Assembly: GCF_000759445.1 (NCBI RefSeq)
Contig: NZ_JRMB01000001.1
Span: 1,550,001-1,614,000 of the forward strand
Length of the DNA stretch: 64,000 nt
Origin: Pseudomonas lutea
GTDB taxonomy: Bacteria > Pseudomonadota > Gammaproteobacteria > Pseudomonadales > Pseudomonadaceae
Direction: 5' to 3'
The notes below the pieces were generated by a model that was not told where the DNA came from, did not search any database, and was given only the letters and a program-made list of their open reading frames with translations. This document shows, in pieces, positions 7,426 through 16,648 of the stretch (its first letter is position 1; every line of letters begins with the position of its first letter). The position numbers and the translations under genes were made by a program.

Positions 7426-8457
7426 TCAAGCGCGGGCTAACGCTTCAAGCCGATCAAGGTCCTCTGCCGACACTACGATCCCCTCCTTCAAGGACCGCTC
7501 GCGCTGACGATAACGACGATCGCCCGGCATGCGTTGTTGTCCCGCACCGTGCATCTGCCGGACGAGCTCTTCGCTGCGCTCGGCAAAGACCTGACCGCTG
7601 CCTTTGTCGGGGTGAATGACGATGATCACCTGACCGGTCCAGGGGGTTTGCGCGCCGGGCGCTTTCGACATGTCGAACTCAAACGAGAAATTCCCGCCGG
7701 TCAACGCAGCCGAGAGCAGTTCCACCATCATCGACAACGCCGATCCCTTGTAGCCGCCAAATGGCAACAACGCGCCTCCTTCAAGAATCGCCTTGGGATC
7801 CAGAGTGGGCTCGCCGTTGCGGTCAACGCCCATGCCAGGCGGCAGCATGCGCCCTTCTCTGGCGGCGATTTGTACGTCGCCATGGGCAATGGCGCTGGTC
7901 GCCATGTCGAAGACGATCGGCGGCCCCTCGGCGCGCGGCGCGGCGAACGCAATCGGGTTGGTGCCGAACAGCGGCTTCTGCGCATCGTGAGGGACGACGC
8001 ACGTCATGCTGTTGACCACGCTCAGTGCCACCAGCCCCTGCGTCGCAAACGGCTCGACATCTGGCCACAGCGCAGCGAAATGGTGCGAGTTGCGGATCGC
8101 CAGAATCGCGATGCCGGCGCTGCGAGCCTTTTCGATGACCAGCCCTTTGGCGGCCTGCATGGCCGGTTGCGCAAAACCGCCCATGGCGTCAACGCGCACG
8201 AAAGCGGCCCCTGCGTCTTCGACCTTAGGCCGGGCCTGGCCGTCAACCCAACCCGCCGCCAGTGACGACAGGTAGCCCTTGATGCGGAAGATGCCATGAC
8301 TGTGGGAGCCGTCGCGCTCGGCGCCAGCGCAATTTTCGGCGAGCACCCGCGCAACCTCGGCCGAGGTCCCGTGGCGCAGGAAGATCTGCCGCAGCAGCTC
8401 GGTCAGGTCAGTACAGGTAATCGTCCGGCTTGCGGAGCTGTTGTGGTCGGTAGTCAT
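7426..8457 (-). CDS. dpkA: Delta1-piperideine-2-carboxylate / pyrroline-2-carboxylate reductase (Ldh/malate dehydrogenase-2 family)
   Basis: A 343-residue NAD(P)H-dependent reductase. RDGSHSHGIFRIKGYLSSL, the catalytic His in IRNSHHFAALWPDVEP, PLFGTNPIAFAAPR and PFGGYKGSALSMMVELLSAA are hallmarks of the malate/L-lactate dehydrogenase-2 fold. The close resemblance to Pseudomonas DpkA supports a role in D-lysine/pipecolate and D-proline catabolism. GGAGC lies upstream of the ATG at 8457. It is transcribed alone; the adjacent GNAT gene on the same strand is 130 bases away. Other Ldh2 members such as ureidoglycolate dehydrogenase are less similar. Confidence 0.82.
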   Translation of the reverse strand: MTTDHNSSASRTITCTDLTELLRQIFLRHGTSAEVARVLAENCAGAERDGSHSHGIFRIKGYLSSLAAGWVDGQARPKVEDAGAAFVRVDAMGGFAQPAMQAAKGLVIEKARSAGIAILAIRNSHHFAALWPDVEPFATQGLVALSVVNSMTCVVPHDAQKPLFGTNPIAFAAPRAEGPPIVFDMATSAIAHGDVQIAAREGRMLPPGMGVDRNGEPTLDPKAILEGGALLPFGGYKGSALSMMVELLSAALTGGNFSFEFDMSKAPGAQTPWTGQVIIVIHPDKGSGQVFAERSEELVRQMHGAGQQRMPGDRRYRQRERSLKEGIVVSAEDLDRLEALARA

Positions 8458-8589
8458 CTGAAGCTCCGTTGAGGTTTTGGGACGGGAAGCGCGACAGAAA
8501 GGCAGGCGGCTTGAGAATACTGCGCGACGGCCAGGGTGCCATTAGGGAATTGCGACCGCCCGGGTAGGACGGCCGCGGGAGCGCACTGA

Positions 8590-9021
8590 CTACGCTGCGC
8601 TGATGCGTTTTTGGAAGAACAACCGCTGGTGGCCCGGCGGATAGTCATCCAGCTGCCCAAAGGCCTCATAGCCGTGCTTGCGGTAGAAGTCCGGCGCTTG
8701 AAAATCGAAGGTGTCGAGCCAGACGCCGAGGCAACCGCGTTCGCGGGCCAGGTCCTCGGCCATGCCCATCAGTTGGCTCCCCATGCGCTGGCCTCTCACC
8801 TGTTCGGGCACGACCAGCAACTCAATGAACAGCCAGCGGTAGAGGATGCGGCCGTGGAGCCCGCCAATCACGGCATCGGTGTGTTCGTCACGAACAAACA
8901 GGGCAAATTTTTCAGACTTGCCGTCGCCCGCCTGTGCGGCGTTATAGGCCCTCAATGGCTCGAGGATCTGCAGACGTTCTTCTTCGGAGGGATTGGATTT
9001 GAACTCGATCCGGACACTCAT
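8590..9021 (-). CDS. GNAT-family N-acetyltransferase
   Basis: A 143-residue protein with the GNAT core: strand LFVRDEHTDAVIGGLHGRI, the acetyl-CoA pyrophosphate loop VPEQVRGQRMGSQLMG, and the C-terminal FYRKHGYEAFGQLDDYP. It has the length and shape of small acetyltransferases acting on amines or N-termini; the substrate is unknown. The ATG at 9021 follows AGGAAGCG. The N-terminal extension in the same frame has no ribosome site. Confidence 0.9.
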   Translation of the reverse strand: MSVRIEFKSNPSEEERLQILEPLRAYNAAQAGDGKSEKFALFVRDEHTDAVIGGLHGRILYRWLFIELLVVPEQVRGQRMGSQLMGMAEDLARERGCLGVWLDTFDFQAPDFYRKHGYEAFGQLDDYPPGHQRLFFQKRISAA

Positions 9022-9138
9022 GCATCGCTTCCTGCTGATGAAATCGGGAAGCCAAGATTGTCGGATTGGTGTGCGGGAGTAAAGCGGGAGGATAGAGGTG
9101 GAGGCCCGAGGGCCCCCGCCTGGCAAACGCTGCGTCGA

Positions 9139-9405
9139 TCAGTCTTTCTGATCGCGCAGAACGTTGCCGGAAGTACCGTCGATGCGGAATTCATAAGTCA
9201 GGCTGTCAGCCTTGCGACCTTCGCCTTCCCAATAGCCGTTGTCGTCGGCTTCGATTTTGTAAATCTCGGTATAACCCGCCGACTTGGCTTTCTCGATCGC
9301 TTTTTCGATGGTGATCCAGCCAGCGCCCGGCTTGTCCGCGAGGGCGAACTGTGCGGTGGTCAGGGCAGCGGTGGCGAGGACGGCAGCGGTAAGTTTCTTG
9401 ATCAT
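9139..9405 (-). CDS. Periplasmic PepSY-domain protein
   Basis: An 88-residue exported protein with a signal peptide (MIKKLTAAVLATAALTTAQFA, read to Ala-Asp) and a single PepSY domain (WITIEKAIEKAKSAGYTEIY, then YEFRIDGTSGNVLRD). PepSY proteins of this size are thought to restrain proteases or sit in the periplasm as partners of sensors; the partner is not evident here. Monocistronic. Confidence 0.88.
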   Translation of the reverse strand: MIKKLTAAVLATAALTTAQFALADKPGAGWITIEKAIEKAKSAGYTEIYKIEADDNGYWEGEGRKADSLTYEFRIDGTSGNVLRDQKD

Positions 9406-9510
9406 GTGTGAACTCCATTTCCCTTTGCGGGCTTTTTGAATGCGGTTTTTTGGAGTTCAGGGGCCGAAAAATAGTTCATCCGCGGTTTGTAACCGGTTGA
9501 TGCTACAGCG

Positions 9511-9549
9511 TGCCGGACACCGTTCCGGGAGGTATCGGGGTGTCCGGCA
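9511..9549. repeat. 11-bp perfect inverted repeat
   Basis: TGCCGGACACC (9511-9521) pairs perfectly with GGTGTCCGGCA (9539-9549) around a 17-base loop, in the gap just beyond the stop of the 9558-9746 gene. It may end that gene's transcript, but it lacks a U-tract on either strand. Confidence 0.5.
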
Positions 9550-9557
9550 TGGCGGGA

Positions 9558-9746
9558 TCAGCGCCTGACCTTGCGGCGCAACACGCCGTTCAAGACCACC
9601 ACGACAACGGCGACGAATATCGCAATGTATTGAAAGGTTTTTTCGCTGAGCACGCCGATGTTCTGCAAATGGGAAAGCCCCAGCATGATCGCCAGGACGC
9701 TCAAGGCAATGATGATCGAGTAAACAAGACGCTGTTTGTTAGTCAT
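9558..9746 (-). CDS. Small two-helix membrane protein
   Basis: A 62-residue protein with two hydrophobic segments (LVYSIIIALSVLAIMLGL and YIAIFVAVVVVVLNGVL), a Lys/Arg-rich end (RRKVRR) and AGGAA upstream of its ATG. The topology is two inner-membrane helices with both ends probably cytoplasmic. Family and role are unknown. Confidence 0.7.
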   Translation of the reverse strand: MTNKQRLVYSIIIALSVLAIMLGLSHLQNIGVLSEKTFQYIAIFVAVVVVVLNGVLRRKVRR

Positions 9747-10012
9747 TACGGGATTCCTGAAAACCTGTCGAGAGCAAAGGGGCTGATGTCGGCGCGATGA
9801 ATCGGCGCACCTAGGTTACCTGCTCTGGACGGCGCTGGCACGCCGCCGTGGTCCGCACGCCTGCGACCCAGCGTCCCGGCTGCTGATGTCCGTCACTTTC
9901 ACGTGGTTTAATACGCGCCACTTTTTCCATCGCTCATGCGTCACAGGGCTCAACGACGTACCTGCCATAGACGCAGCATCCGCCCCGAGCCCTCTTTTAC
10001 AAGGAGTCCCCA

Positions 10013-11845
10013 ATGCCCCATGAAGGCAGCCTGCTGCAGGCCGCAGTCGTGTTCCTGCTCGCCGCCGTCGTCACGGTTCCTCTGGCCAAACGTCTGCAAC
10101 TGGGCGCCGTCATCGGCTACCTGATTGCCGGCGTGATTATCGGCCCGTCCTGCCTGGGTCTTATCGGCGACCCGCAGAGCGTTGCGCACATTTCGGAGCT
10201 GGGCGTGGTGCTGTTGTTGTTCATCATCGGCCTTGAATTGTCGCCACGCCGCCTCTGGACCATGCGCAAGTCAGTGTTTGGTGTGGGGCTGGCGCAAGTG
10301 TTGCTGACCGGAGTGGCCATCGGCGCAGTGGCCCTGCTGGGCTTCAATCAGCCCCTCAACAGCGCCGTCGTGCTGGGTCTGGGGCTGGCGCTGTCATCGA
10401 CCGCGTTCGGCCTGCAAAGCCTGGCAGAGCGCAAAGAGCTCAACGCGCCCCACGGACGCCTGGCTTTCGCCATCCTGCTGTTCCAGGACATCGCCGCCAT
10501 TCCGCTGATCGCGCTGGTACCGATGCTGGCCGGCGGTGCACATGATGACAACTCCGGCGACTCCCTGCGCCACGGCCTGCAAGTGCTGGGCGGCATTGCC
10601 ATTGTTGTGGTCGGCGGGCGTTATCTCTTGCGCCCGGTGTTCCGCATCGTGGCTAAAACCAAGCTTCAGGAAGTCTCCACGGCAACGGCCTTGCTGGTGG
10701 TGATCGGCACAGCATGGCTGATGGACCTCGTCGGAGTGTCCATGGCGCTGGGTGCCTTTCTTGCCGGCCTGCTCCTCGCCGACTCTGAATACCGCCACGA
10801 ACTGGAATCGCAGATCGAGCCGTTCAAGGGCTTGCTGCTCGGGCTGTTCTTCATCAGTGTCGGCATGGGCGCGAACATCGGCCTGCTGATCAATTCGCCG
10901 TTGACGGTGCTGGGCCTGACGCTGCTGTTGATCGGCTTGAAATTGCCCCTGCTGTTTTTCGTCGGGCGTCTGGCCGGCGGCCTGGGCAAGCAAAGCGCTC
11001 TGCGTCTTGGGCTGGTGCTTGCGGCGGGCGGTGAGTTCGCATTCGTGGTGTTCAAGATTGGCCGCGATCAGGGGCTGTTCGATGCGGCGCTGTACGACAC
11101 CCTGGTGTTAACCATCACCTTGTCGATGGCGCTGACGCCGCTGTTGCTGCTGGTCATGGCGAGGTGGCTCAAGCCCAAGCCTGTGGTCAAGGAAGTCCCG
11201 GCGCACTACAAGGAGATCGAGTCGGATAACCCGCGCGTCGTCATCGCCGGGATGGGCCGGATGGGCCAGATCGTTGCCCGTATCCTGCGCGCGCAGAACA
11301 TCCCGTTCATTGCGCTGGACACCTCGGTGGAGACGATCGAATTCACCCGAAGCTTCGGCAACGTCCCGGTGTTCTACGGCGACCCGCTGCGCCCGGAGAT
11401 TCTGCGCGCCGCAAAGGTCGATCAGGCCGAATACTTTGTCATTGCCACGGATGATCCAGACACCAACATCAAGACCGCAGAGCTGGTGCGCAGGCTGTAC
11501 CCGCACATGAAGATCATCGCGCGAGCCCGTAACCGTCAGCACGTTCACCGTTTGCTCGATCTAAACGCCGAGGCCGTGCGGGAAACCTTTTATTCAAGCC
11601 TGGAGATGACCCGGCGCACGCTGATCGGGCTGGGCCTGAGCGAAACGCAGGCCAGCGCCCGCATCGAGCGCTTCAAGCGGCATGACGAACAAGTGCTCAA
11701 CCGCCAGCACTTGATCTACGACGACGCAGCGAAGGTCATGCAAAGCGCGCTGGAAGCCCGAACCGAACTGGCCGAACTGTTCGAGTCCGACCGCATCGAC
11801 GAGGAAGCAAGCGACCTGCGCCCTGCCGCCGACGCCCGCATCTAA
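10013..11845 (+). CDS. CPA2-family monovalent cation:proton antiporter (KefB/KefC-like)
   Basis: A 610-residue inner-membrane protein. Residues 1-385 hold about 12 helices of the Na+/H+ exchanger fold (GYLIAGVIIGPSCLGLIGDP, LLLFIIGLELSPRRLW, FQDIAAIPLIALVP). A cytosolic RCK/TrkA-N domain follows from about residue 405 (RVVIAGMGRMGQIVARIL, ending with KIIARARNRQHVHRLLDLNA). The architecture is that of glutathione-gated K+ efflux systems, which protect against electrophiles by acidifying the cytoplasm. No kefF or kefG-type ancillary gene is adjacent. The ATG has AAGGAG upstream. Confidence 0.9.
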   Translation: MPHEGSLLQAAVVFLLAAVVTVPLAKRLQLGAVIGYLIAGVIIGPSCLGLIGDPQSVAHISELGVVLLLFIIGLELSPRRLWTMRKSVFGVGLAQVLLTGVAIGAVALLGFNQPLNSAVVLGLGLALSSTAFGLQSLAERKELNAPHGRLAFAILLFQDIAAIPLIALVPMLAGGAHDDNSGDSLRHGLQVLGGIAIVVVGGRYLLRPVFRIVAKTKLQEVSTATALLVVIGTAWLMDLVGVSMALGAFLAGLLLADSEYRHELESQIEPFKGLLLGLFFISVGMGANIGLLINSPLTVLGLTLLLIGLKLPLLFFVGRLAGGLGKQSALRLGLVLAAGGEFAFVVFKIGRDQGLFDAALYDTLVLTITLSMALTPLLLLVMARWLKPKPVVKEVPAHYKEIESDNPRVVIAGMGRMGQIVARILRAQNIPFIALDTSVETIEFTRSFGNVPVFYGDPLRPEILRAAKVDQAEYFVIATDDPDTNIKTAELVRRLYPHMKIIARARNRQHVHRLLDLNAEAVRETFYSSLEMTRRTLIGLGLSETQASARIERFKRHDEQVLNRQHLIYDDAAKVMQSALEARTELAELFESDRIDEEASDLRPAADARI

Positions 11846-11912
11846 AGCCTGCCGCTCGGGCTTATTCAACGTCCGGCGCCCCGGTTGAGTGCCCTCACGG
11901 CCACTCAACCGT

Positions 11913-13127
11913 TCAGCCCATCACTTCGCTCAGCGGAATGAAGTTGAGCAGATCACCCTCTGCCACAGTCGTGCCTTCGATGATCTCGATCAGCCCGTCG
12001 GCCCACGCGGCGCTGCGCAACACGCCCGAACTCTGATTGCGGTAGGCAACCAGCCGGCCTTGCTCCAGACGTCCACGCAGGTACTCGCGCCGCGCGCCTG
12101 GCTTGGTCCAGGTGAAGGCAGCAGGCACTTTGAACTGCAGCGGCTTGACCCCCTGCACGCCCAGACGCCTCAACAGATAAGGCCGGGCGAGCAGCGCAAA
12201 GGTCACCAGCGTCGACGCGGGATTGCCGGGAAGGCCGATCACCGGCACGCCGCGGAAGTGACCAAACGTCAGCGGTTTGCCAGGTTTGATCGCCAGCTTC
12301 CACAAGGCGATTTCGCCCTCTTCCCGCAGCGCGTGACCGAGGAAGTCCGCTTCGCCGACGGACACGCCGCCGGTGGAAAGGATCAGGTCGACGCCATTCA
12401 AGCCTGCCAGTGCAGCTCGGGTCTTCTCCAGGTTATCCGGAAGGATGCCCGCATCAATGACCTCGCAACCCAATCGGCTCAGCCAGCTGCACAGCAAGAC
12501 CCGGTTGCTGTTGTAGATCTGCCCCGGGCCAAGTGGCTGGCCCGGCTCAACCAATTCATCGCCGGTAGAAATCACCGCGACACGGGCACGGCGCACGACC
12601 TGCACATGGCCAAAGCCCATGGTCGCGGCCAGGCCCAATTCGATTGGACCCAGCACCGTGCCAGCCTCCAGCACCTTGTCGCCCACCGTGGTCTCCTGCC
12701 CTTTGGGTCGAATGTTCTGACCAGTACGCAGCGATTGCACAAAGCGCACGGTCTGGTCTGCCTGGACCTCGGCGTTCTCCTGCATCTCGACGCAATCGGC
12801 GCCTTGCGGAACCGGGGCGCCGGTAAAAATGCGCGCGCATGTCCCCGGCTGTAGTGGCTCGGGCGCCTGACCGGCAAAAATCCGCTGGCTGACCGGCAGC
12901 GGCTCACCGTGCCAGTCCGCCATGCGCAATGCGTAACCGTCCATGGCGCTGTTGGGCCATGGCGGCAAATCCAGGGTGGACACCAGGTCTTCAGCCAGCA
13001 CTCGGCCCTGGGCGTCGGCCAACCCGACTTCCTCGCGTCCGGTGATGGGCGCAGCCGCCGCCAGCTCCATCAATCGCTGCATGGCCTCTTCGACCGGCAT
13101 CAAGGGCTTCATTTCAGGCGTGCTCAT
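11913..13127 (-). CDS. moeA: Molybdopterin molybdenumtransferase MoeA
   Basis: A 404-residue cytosolic enzyme that inserts molybdate into adenylylated molybdopterin. It shows PPWPNSAMDGYALR, RIFTGAPVPQGADCVEMQE, ISTGDELVEPGQPLGPGQIY, STGGVSVGEADFL and GLPGNPASTLVTF, followed by the MoeA C-terminal domain IV. The ATG at 13127 begins five bases after the moaB stop, so the two genes form an operon divergent from mobA. The long N-terminal extension in this frame overlaps moaB and is rejected. Confidence 0.96.
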   Translation of the reverse strand: MSTPEMKPLMPVEEAMQRLMELAAAAPITGREEVGLADAQGRVLAEDLVSTLDLPPWPNSAMDGYALRMADWHGEPLPVSQRIFAGQAPEPLQPGTCARIFTGAPVPQGADCVEMQENAEVQADQTVRFVQSLRTGQNIRPKGQETTVGDKVLEAGTVLGPIELGLAATMGFGHVQVVRRARVAVISTGDELVEPGQPLGPGQIYNSNRVLLCSWLSRLGCEVIDAGILPDNLEKTRAALAGLNGVDLILSTGGVSVGEADFLGHALREEGEIALWKLAIKPGKPLTFGHFRGVPVIGLPGNPASTLVTFALLARPYLLRRLGVQGVKPLQFKVPAAFTWTKPGARREYLRGRLEQGRLVAYRNQSSGVLRSAAWADGLIEIIEGTTVAEGDLLNFIPLSEVMG

Positions 13128-13132
13128 CAATC

Positions 13133-13672
13133 TCAACCGCGCGTCGCGCAAGGCGCGGCCTTCTTCAGGTGCGGCACGAAATTGCACGGGCGGAAGCTGT
13201 TGTTCAACTGGTCGGCGAGAATGCCGTCCCATCCGGTGCGCACCGCGTTGGTCGAGCCCGGCAGGCAGCACACCAGCGTACCGTTGGCCAGCCCGGCCAG
13301 CGCACGGGACTGAATGGTCGAGCTGCCGATGTCGGGCACGGAAATTTGCCGGAACAGCTCGCCGAAACCATCCACTTGTTTGTCGAGCAAGCAGGCGACA
13401 GCTTCGGGCGTGCTGTCACGCCCGGTGAAGCCGGTGCCGCCGGTGATCAACACCACCTGCACTTCATCGTCGGCGATCCAGGTCGCGACCTGGGCGCGGA
13501 TCTTGTAAAGGTCATCCTTGAGCAGCACACGCTCAATCAGACCATGGCCAGCGGCGGTCAGGCGGTCGACGAACATCTGGCCGGAGGTGTCGGTTTCGAA
13601 GGTGCGGGTATCGCTGACGGTCAACACGGCGATATTCAGGGGTACGAAAGGCGTGTCTGCCTTGGCTTTCAT
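13133..13672 (-). CDS. moaB: Molybdenum cofactor biosynthesis protein B
   Basis: A 179-residue MogA/MoaB-fold protein (molybdopterin adenylyltransferase family): [38 protein letters not shown] and [20 protein letters not shown]. It acts just before MoeA in cofactor assembly; MoaB proteins of gamma-proteobacteria may be only partly active. It is the first gene of the moaB-moeA operon and shares a 77-base divergent promoter region with mobA. Confidence 0.95.
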   Translation of the reverse strand: MKAKADTPFVPLNIAVLTVSDTRTFETDTSGQMFVDRLTAAGHGLIERVLLKDDLYKIRAQVATWIADDEVQVVLITGGTGFTGRDSTPEAVACLLDKQVDGFGELFRQISVPDIGSSTIQSRALAGLANGTLVCCLPGSTNAVRTGWDGILADQLNNSFRPCNFVPHLKKAAPCATRG

Positions 13673-13749
13673 GGCGAGGTCCGGTTGTAGAGGAAACAGG
13701 CCGGTGTTATATCACAGCACCTGTTTTGACCGCGCCTGCCGAGCTGACC

Positions 13750-14343
13750 ATGAACGTATCCAACACCCTTGCGCCCTGCTCCATCCTGCTGCTTGCCGGC
13801 GGTCGGGGCCAGCGTATGGGCGGTCGCGACAAAGGCCTTATTGACTGGAACGGCGCGCCGTTTATCGAGCATTTGCATGGCCTGGTACGACCGCTCACCG
13901 ATGATTTGATCATCTCGTGCAACCGCAATCAGGAACGCTACGCGGACTACGCCGATCGGCTGGTGACAGATGAGCAGCAGGATTTCCCCGGCCCCTACGC
14001 GGGTATCCGCGCCGGCCTTGGCACCGCCAGGCACGAACTCCTGCTGGTGATGCCCTGTGACATGCCGCTGCTGGATCGCGACCTGCTCAATGACCTGCGT
14101 GCCACTGCGGCGGCGAACCCGGGCCTGCCGGTCATTGTTCGCCAGGGAGAGCAATGGCAGCCGCTCCTGTGCTGCATTCCCACGGTCCATGCGAGCGTGT
14201 TCGAGGAGCATTGGCGGCAAGGTCAGCGCAGCCCGCGGCGTACGCTGGCAGCGTTGGGCGCCGTCGCGCTGCAATGCGAGGCTGATGACCGCAGGCTGGC
14301 CAATCTCAACACGCCGGATCTGTTGACCGGGATCAAGGCCTGA
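13750..14343 (+). CDS. mobA: Molybdenum cofactor guanylyltransferase
   Basis: A 197-residue nucleotidyltransferase that adds GMP to Mo-molybdopterin, making the bis-MGD cofactor of DMSO-reductase-type enzymes. The diagnostic [17 protein letters not shown] loop is at residues 13-29, followed by VMPCDMPLL (metal-binding Asp) and [14 protein letters not shown] 13750 is preferred to an in-frame TTG at 13726 on codon type; the ribosome site is weak in both cases. It completes a mobA/moaB-moeA island. Confidence 0.95.
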   Translation: MNVSNTLAPCSILLLAGGRGQRMGGRDKGLIDWNGAPFIEHLHGLVRPLTDDLIISCNRNQERYADYADRLVTDEQQDFPGPYAGIRAGLGTARHELLLVMPCDMPLLDRDLLNDLRATAAANPGLPVIVRQGEQWQPLLCCIPTVHASVFEEHWRQGQRSPRRTLAALGAVALQCEADDRRLANLNTPDLLTGIKA

Positions 14344-14425
14344 GCGCAACGGGCAGGTTTCATGGAACTTTGCCGTTACACTCTGCGTCAGACACATCAC
14401 TAAACAAATACCCGGAGACACAGCA

Positions 14426-14650
14426 ATGAACCAACGGACTCTTCCTGCCGCCTTCCTGCTCGCACTGAGCCTTGCCGGCCTCGCCGGTTGCTCGTCGCCG
14501 ACTGTGATCACCCTGAACGACGGCCGTGAAATCCAGGCAACCGACGCGCCGAAATACGACGAAGAGTCGGGTTTCTACGAGTTCAAACAGCTGGACGGTA
14601 AAGAGACTCGCATCAACAAAGACCAAGTGCGCACCGTTAAAGAGCTGTGA
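14426..14650 (+). CDS. YgdI/YgdR-family small lipoprotein
   Basis: A 74-residue lipoprotein with lipobox LAGLAGC and the DUF903 core (TVITLNDGREIQATDAPKYD, then GFYEFKQLDGKETRINKDQV). It is the same length and layout as the protein at 2164-2388 but clearly diverged. A CGGAGA site precedes the ATG and a strong terminator follows at 14691. Function unknown; envelope location predicted. Confidence 0.9.
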   Translation: MNQRTLPAAFLLALSLAGLAGCSSPTVITLNDGREIQATDAPKYDEESGFYEFKQLDGKETRINKDQVRTVKEL

Positions 14651-14690
14651 TGCCAGCGAAGGACCGTTTCGTTTAAAACGGTCACTGTCA

Positions 14691-14725
14691 AAAAAACCCG
14701 CCGTTTGGCGGGTTTTTTGTTTTTT
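14691..14725 (+). terminator. Rho-independent terminator
   Basis: AAAAAACCCGCC / GGCGGGTTTTTT forms a 12-bp stem with a four-base loop followed by further T-rich sequence. A second small hairpin (AACCGTTT/AAAACGGT region, near 14662-14681) precedes it. The A/T symmetry would also serve the converging pseudouridine synthase gene. Confidence 0.9.
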
Positions 14726-14754
14726 GCGGACCGATGCTCCCTCCAAAAGCCCCG

Positions 14755-15645
14755 TTACCAGTCCAACATGATCCGGCTCTCGAACACTCGCTCCTGACCA
14801 GTCACCGGATCCGTAAACCGCAGGCCTTGAGCCAGCAGTTTCAGCGGGTTGTGGTAGTCGTCCACGGCGTCTTTGATCACGTTCGGATAAAACGGGTCAT
14901 TGCAGATCCCGGCACCCAGCGCCGCCATGTGAACCCGCAACTGGTGTTTTTTGCCCGTGACCGGAAACAGCGCGTAACGCCAGTGTTCGCCGCGACGTTC
15001 GCTTACCTCGACTCGGGTTTCAGTGTTCGCCGAACCCTCGGCTTCCTGCATGCGGAAGAACGGCTCGCCGTCGACCAGGCGGCTTTTGTGTACGCAAGGA
15101 AATGTCAGGTGCGCAAGCGCCGGGGCAATCGCCTCGTAACGTTTTTCGATCTGCCGGGTTGGAAACAAGGCCTGATAGGCAGACCGCGTCTGCTTGTTGG
15201 CGGAAAACAGCACCAGCCCTGCCGTGTGCCGGTCGATGCGGTGCAGTGGCACCAGATCGGGGTTATCCAGCGTACGGATAAGCCGGCGCAATAAAGTCTG
15301 CTCGACGTACTCCCCGGCGGGCGTCACTGGCAGAAAATGCGGTTTGTCGGCGACCACCAGATGCTCGTCGGCGTACAGAATTGCCTCCTGCACCGGGATC
15401 GGCGTTTCGTTAGGGACCTCCCTGAAATAATGAATACGCAGGCCTTCGCGGTACGCCAGATCGACCGCAATCGGCAGGCCGTTACCATCGAGCACCTTGC
15501 CTCGGACGATCCGGTCCAGCCACTGTTCGCGGCTGATCGCACTGAATCGCTCGCAAAGGCAGTCCAGGACTGTCCCCCATGAACCCGGCGGCAGGTACAA
15601 GGTGCTGGCTTGACGATCGGAGGCGGTGAAAGCGGGAGCGGACAT
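14755..15645 (-). CDS. RluA-family RNA pseudouridine synthase
   Basis: A 296-residue enzyme. It has an N-terminal S4-like segment (AISREQWLDRIVRGKVL), the catalytic loop LVPLHRIDRHTAGLVLFSAN with the nucleophilic Asp in HRID, and a C-terminal KKHQLRVHMAALGAGI motif. The length and sequence fit the RluA/RluC/RluD class; I cannot say which uridine is modified. It is monocistronic with its own start at ATG 15645 and converges on the lipoprotein gene at 14426. Confidence 0.92.
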   Translation of the reverse strand: MSAPAFTASDRQASTLYLPPGSWGTVLDCLCERFSAISREQWLDRIVRGKVLDGNGLPIAVDLAYREGLRIHYFREVPNETPIPVQEAILYADEHLVVADKPHFLPVTPAGEYVEQTLLRRLIRTLDNPDLVPLHRIDRHTAGLVLFSANKQTRSAYQALFPTRQIEKRYEAIAPALAHLTFPCVHKSRLVDGEPFFRMQEAEGSANTETRVEVSERRGEHWRYALFPVTGKKHQLRVHMAALGAGICNDPFYPNVIKDAVDDYHNPLKLLAQGLRFTDPVTGQERVFESRIMLDW

Positions 15646-15937
15646 AAACGACTCGGCTGGCTGAAGGTAACGTCGGCATTATCAACGTCAACGTTTGTTA
15701 ACGCGACAGGGCAACGGGATGAATGTGGCGATGGCTCTAGCCCGGGCCGCACGCAGGCGCGCGACGTTATGCCGCACGGAAAAACGGCGCCAGTTGTCTG
15801 ACAACCACATGACTGCGCTGGATGCGTAAAATGATTTGTCCTAAAATGTTACGAAATCGGCATGCAGGCATGAATCCGAGCGGTCGCGACCTGTTCGCCC
15901 CTCGATCAAAGCCTGCCAGACCTGAACTCATAAAAAG

Positions 15938-15963
15938 AAAGCCCGTCATCGACGGGCTTTTTT
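15938..15963 (+). terminator. Rho-independent terminator without an obvious gene upstream
   Basis: AAAGCCCGTC/GACGGGCTTT with loop ATC, then TTT. The nearest plus-strand gene upstream ends at 14650, and the region 15650-15935 has no convincing reading frame. It may therefore end a short untranslated RNA starting around 15800-15850, or a transcript antisense to the start region of the pseudouridine synthase gene. Confidence 0.65.
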
Positions 15964-16085
15964 CGTTTTCAGCGTTTGCAAGCACGCCACGTGCATGGGC
16001 CGCAGCACACGTCGGCACCGCCGCAGACCTTGTGTCCCGCGACTGCCCACCCTGAATTCGTTTCGCCACTTTTGAGGTTTTACCC

Positions 16086-16352
16086 ATGCTTGTTCAGTTT
16101 TTCCAATGGATCAAACGACTTTCCACCGGCACGTCCAGCCAGAACGACGAAAACTATTCGCAGTCTTTTTCCGACGATGACCAGGACGTTGGACGCTGGA
16201 CGTTCATGTCGCTGTTCATCGTGTTTACCCTGAGCCTGTACGTGATCGCCGGCTTGGGCTATTACGCCAAAGTGCATGTCTGGGACGGCATGACCGAGGA
16301 GCAGAAAGCCGCAGTTGCACAGGCCATGGTGGTCGACACTCAATATCTTTGA
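16086..16352 (+). CDS. Small single-pass membrane protein
   Basis: An 88-residue protein: an acidic, Ser/Gln-rich N-terminal half, one transmembrane helix (FMSLFIVFTLSLYVIAGLGY) and a short periplasmic-side tail (KVHVWDGMTEEQKAAVAQAM). GAGG lies eight bases before the ATG. The family is not recognised. Monocistronic, converging on the glutaredoxin-like gene. Confidence 0.75.
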   Translation: MLVQFFQWIKRLSTGTSSQNDENYSQSFSDDDQDVGRWTFMSLFIVFTLSLYVIAGLGYYAKVHVWDGMTEEQKAAVAQAMVVDTQYL

Positions 16353-16408
16353 TCCAGGCTGAACAGGGACCGAGCCGGTGTTGCGCGCGGTGATGGATTG
16401 ATCGCGCG

Positions 16409-16648
16409 TCAGTCACGCAGAAACAGCACCACCTGATCGGTGTCGAACGGCCAGTCCAGTTCGGCACCGGTGTCTGCCCGCCTCAGCACCGGGATGCGCA
16501 GGCAATACGCCTGGTATTGCGCGTCGCTCTCGGCGATGTCGACCAACTCCACCAACAAGCCGTGCTCCACCAGCGGCATCAATTCGGCTTCGGCCACCTC
16601 GCACAGATGACACCCCAACGTTCCGAACAGCTGACATTCCGGTGGCAT
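16409..16648 (-). CDS. Glutaredoxin-like (DUF836) thiol protein
   Basis: A 79-residue thioredoxin-fold protein with the redox motif GCHLC near the N-terminus (residues 12-16) and the cis-Pro strand RIPVLRR, as in the Glrx-like DUF836 family. It is expected to be cytosolic and to carry out thiol-disulfide exchange; the partner is unknown. It starts MPPECQLFGTLGC. Longer upstream frames are not supported by a ribosome site. Confidence 0.85.
   Translation of the reverse strand: MPPECQLFGTLGCHLCEVAEAELMPLVEHGLLVELVDIAESDAQYQAYCLRIPVLRRADTGAELDWPFDTDQVVLFLRD

Noticed and set aside
10394..10993. Long minus-strand frames inside the Kef-type gene and other GC-rich genes (for example 19610-18570 and 24874-25899)
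   Set aside because: High GC opens antisense frames; the sense frame has clear family motifs and third-position GC bias, the antisense frames have none.
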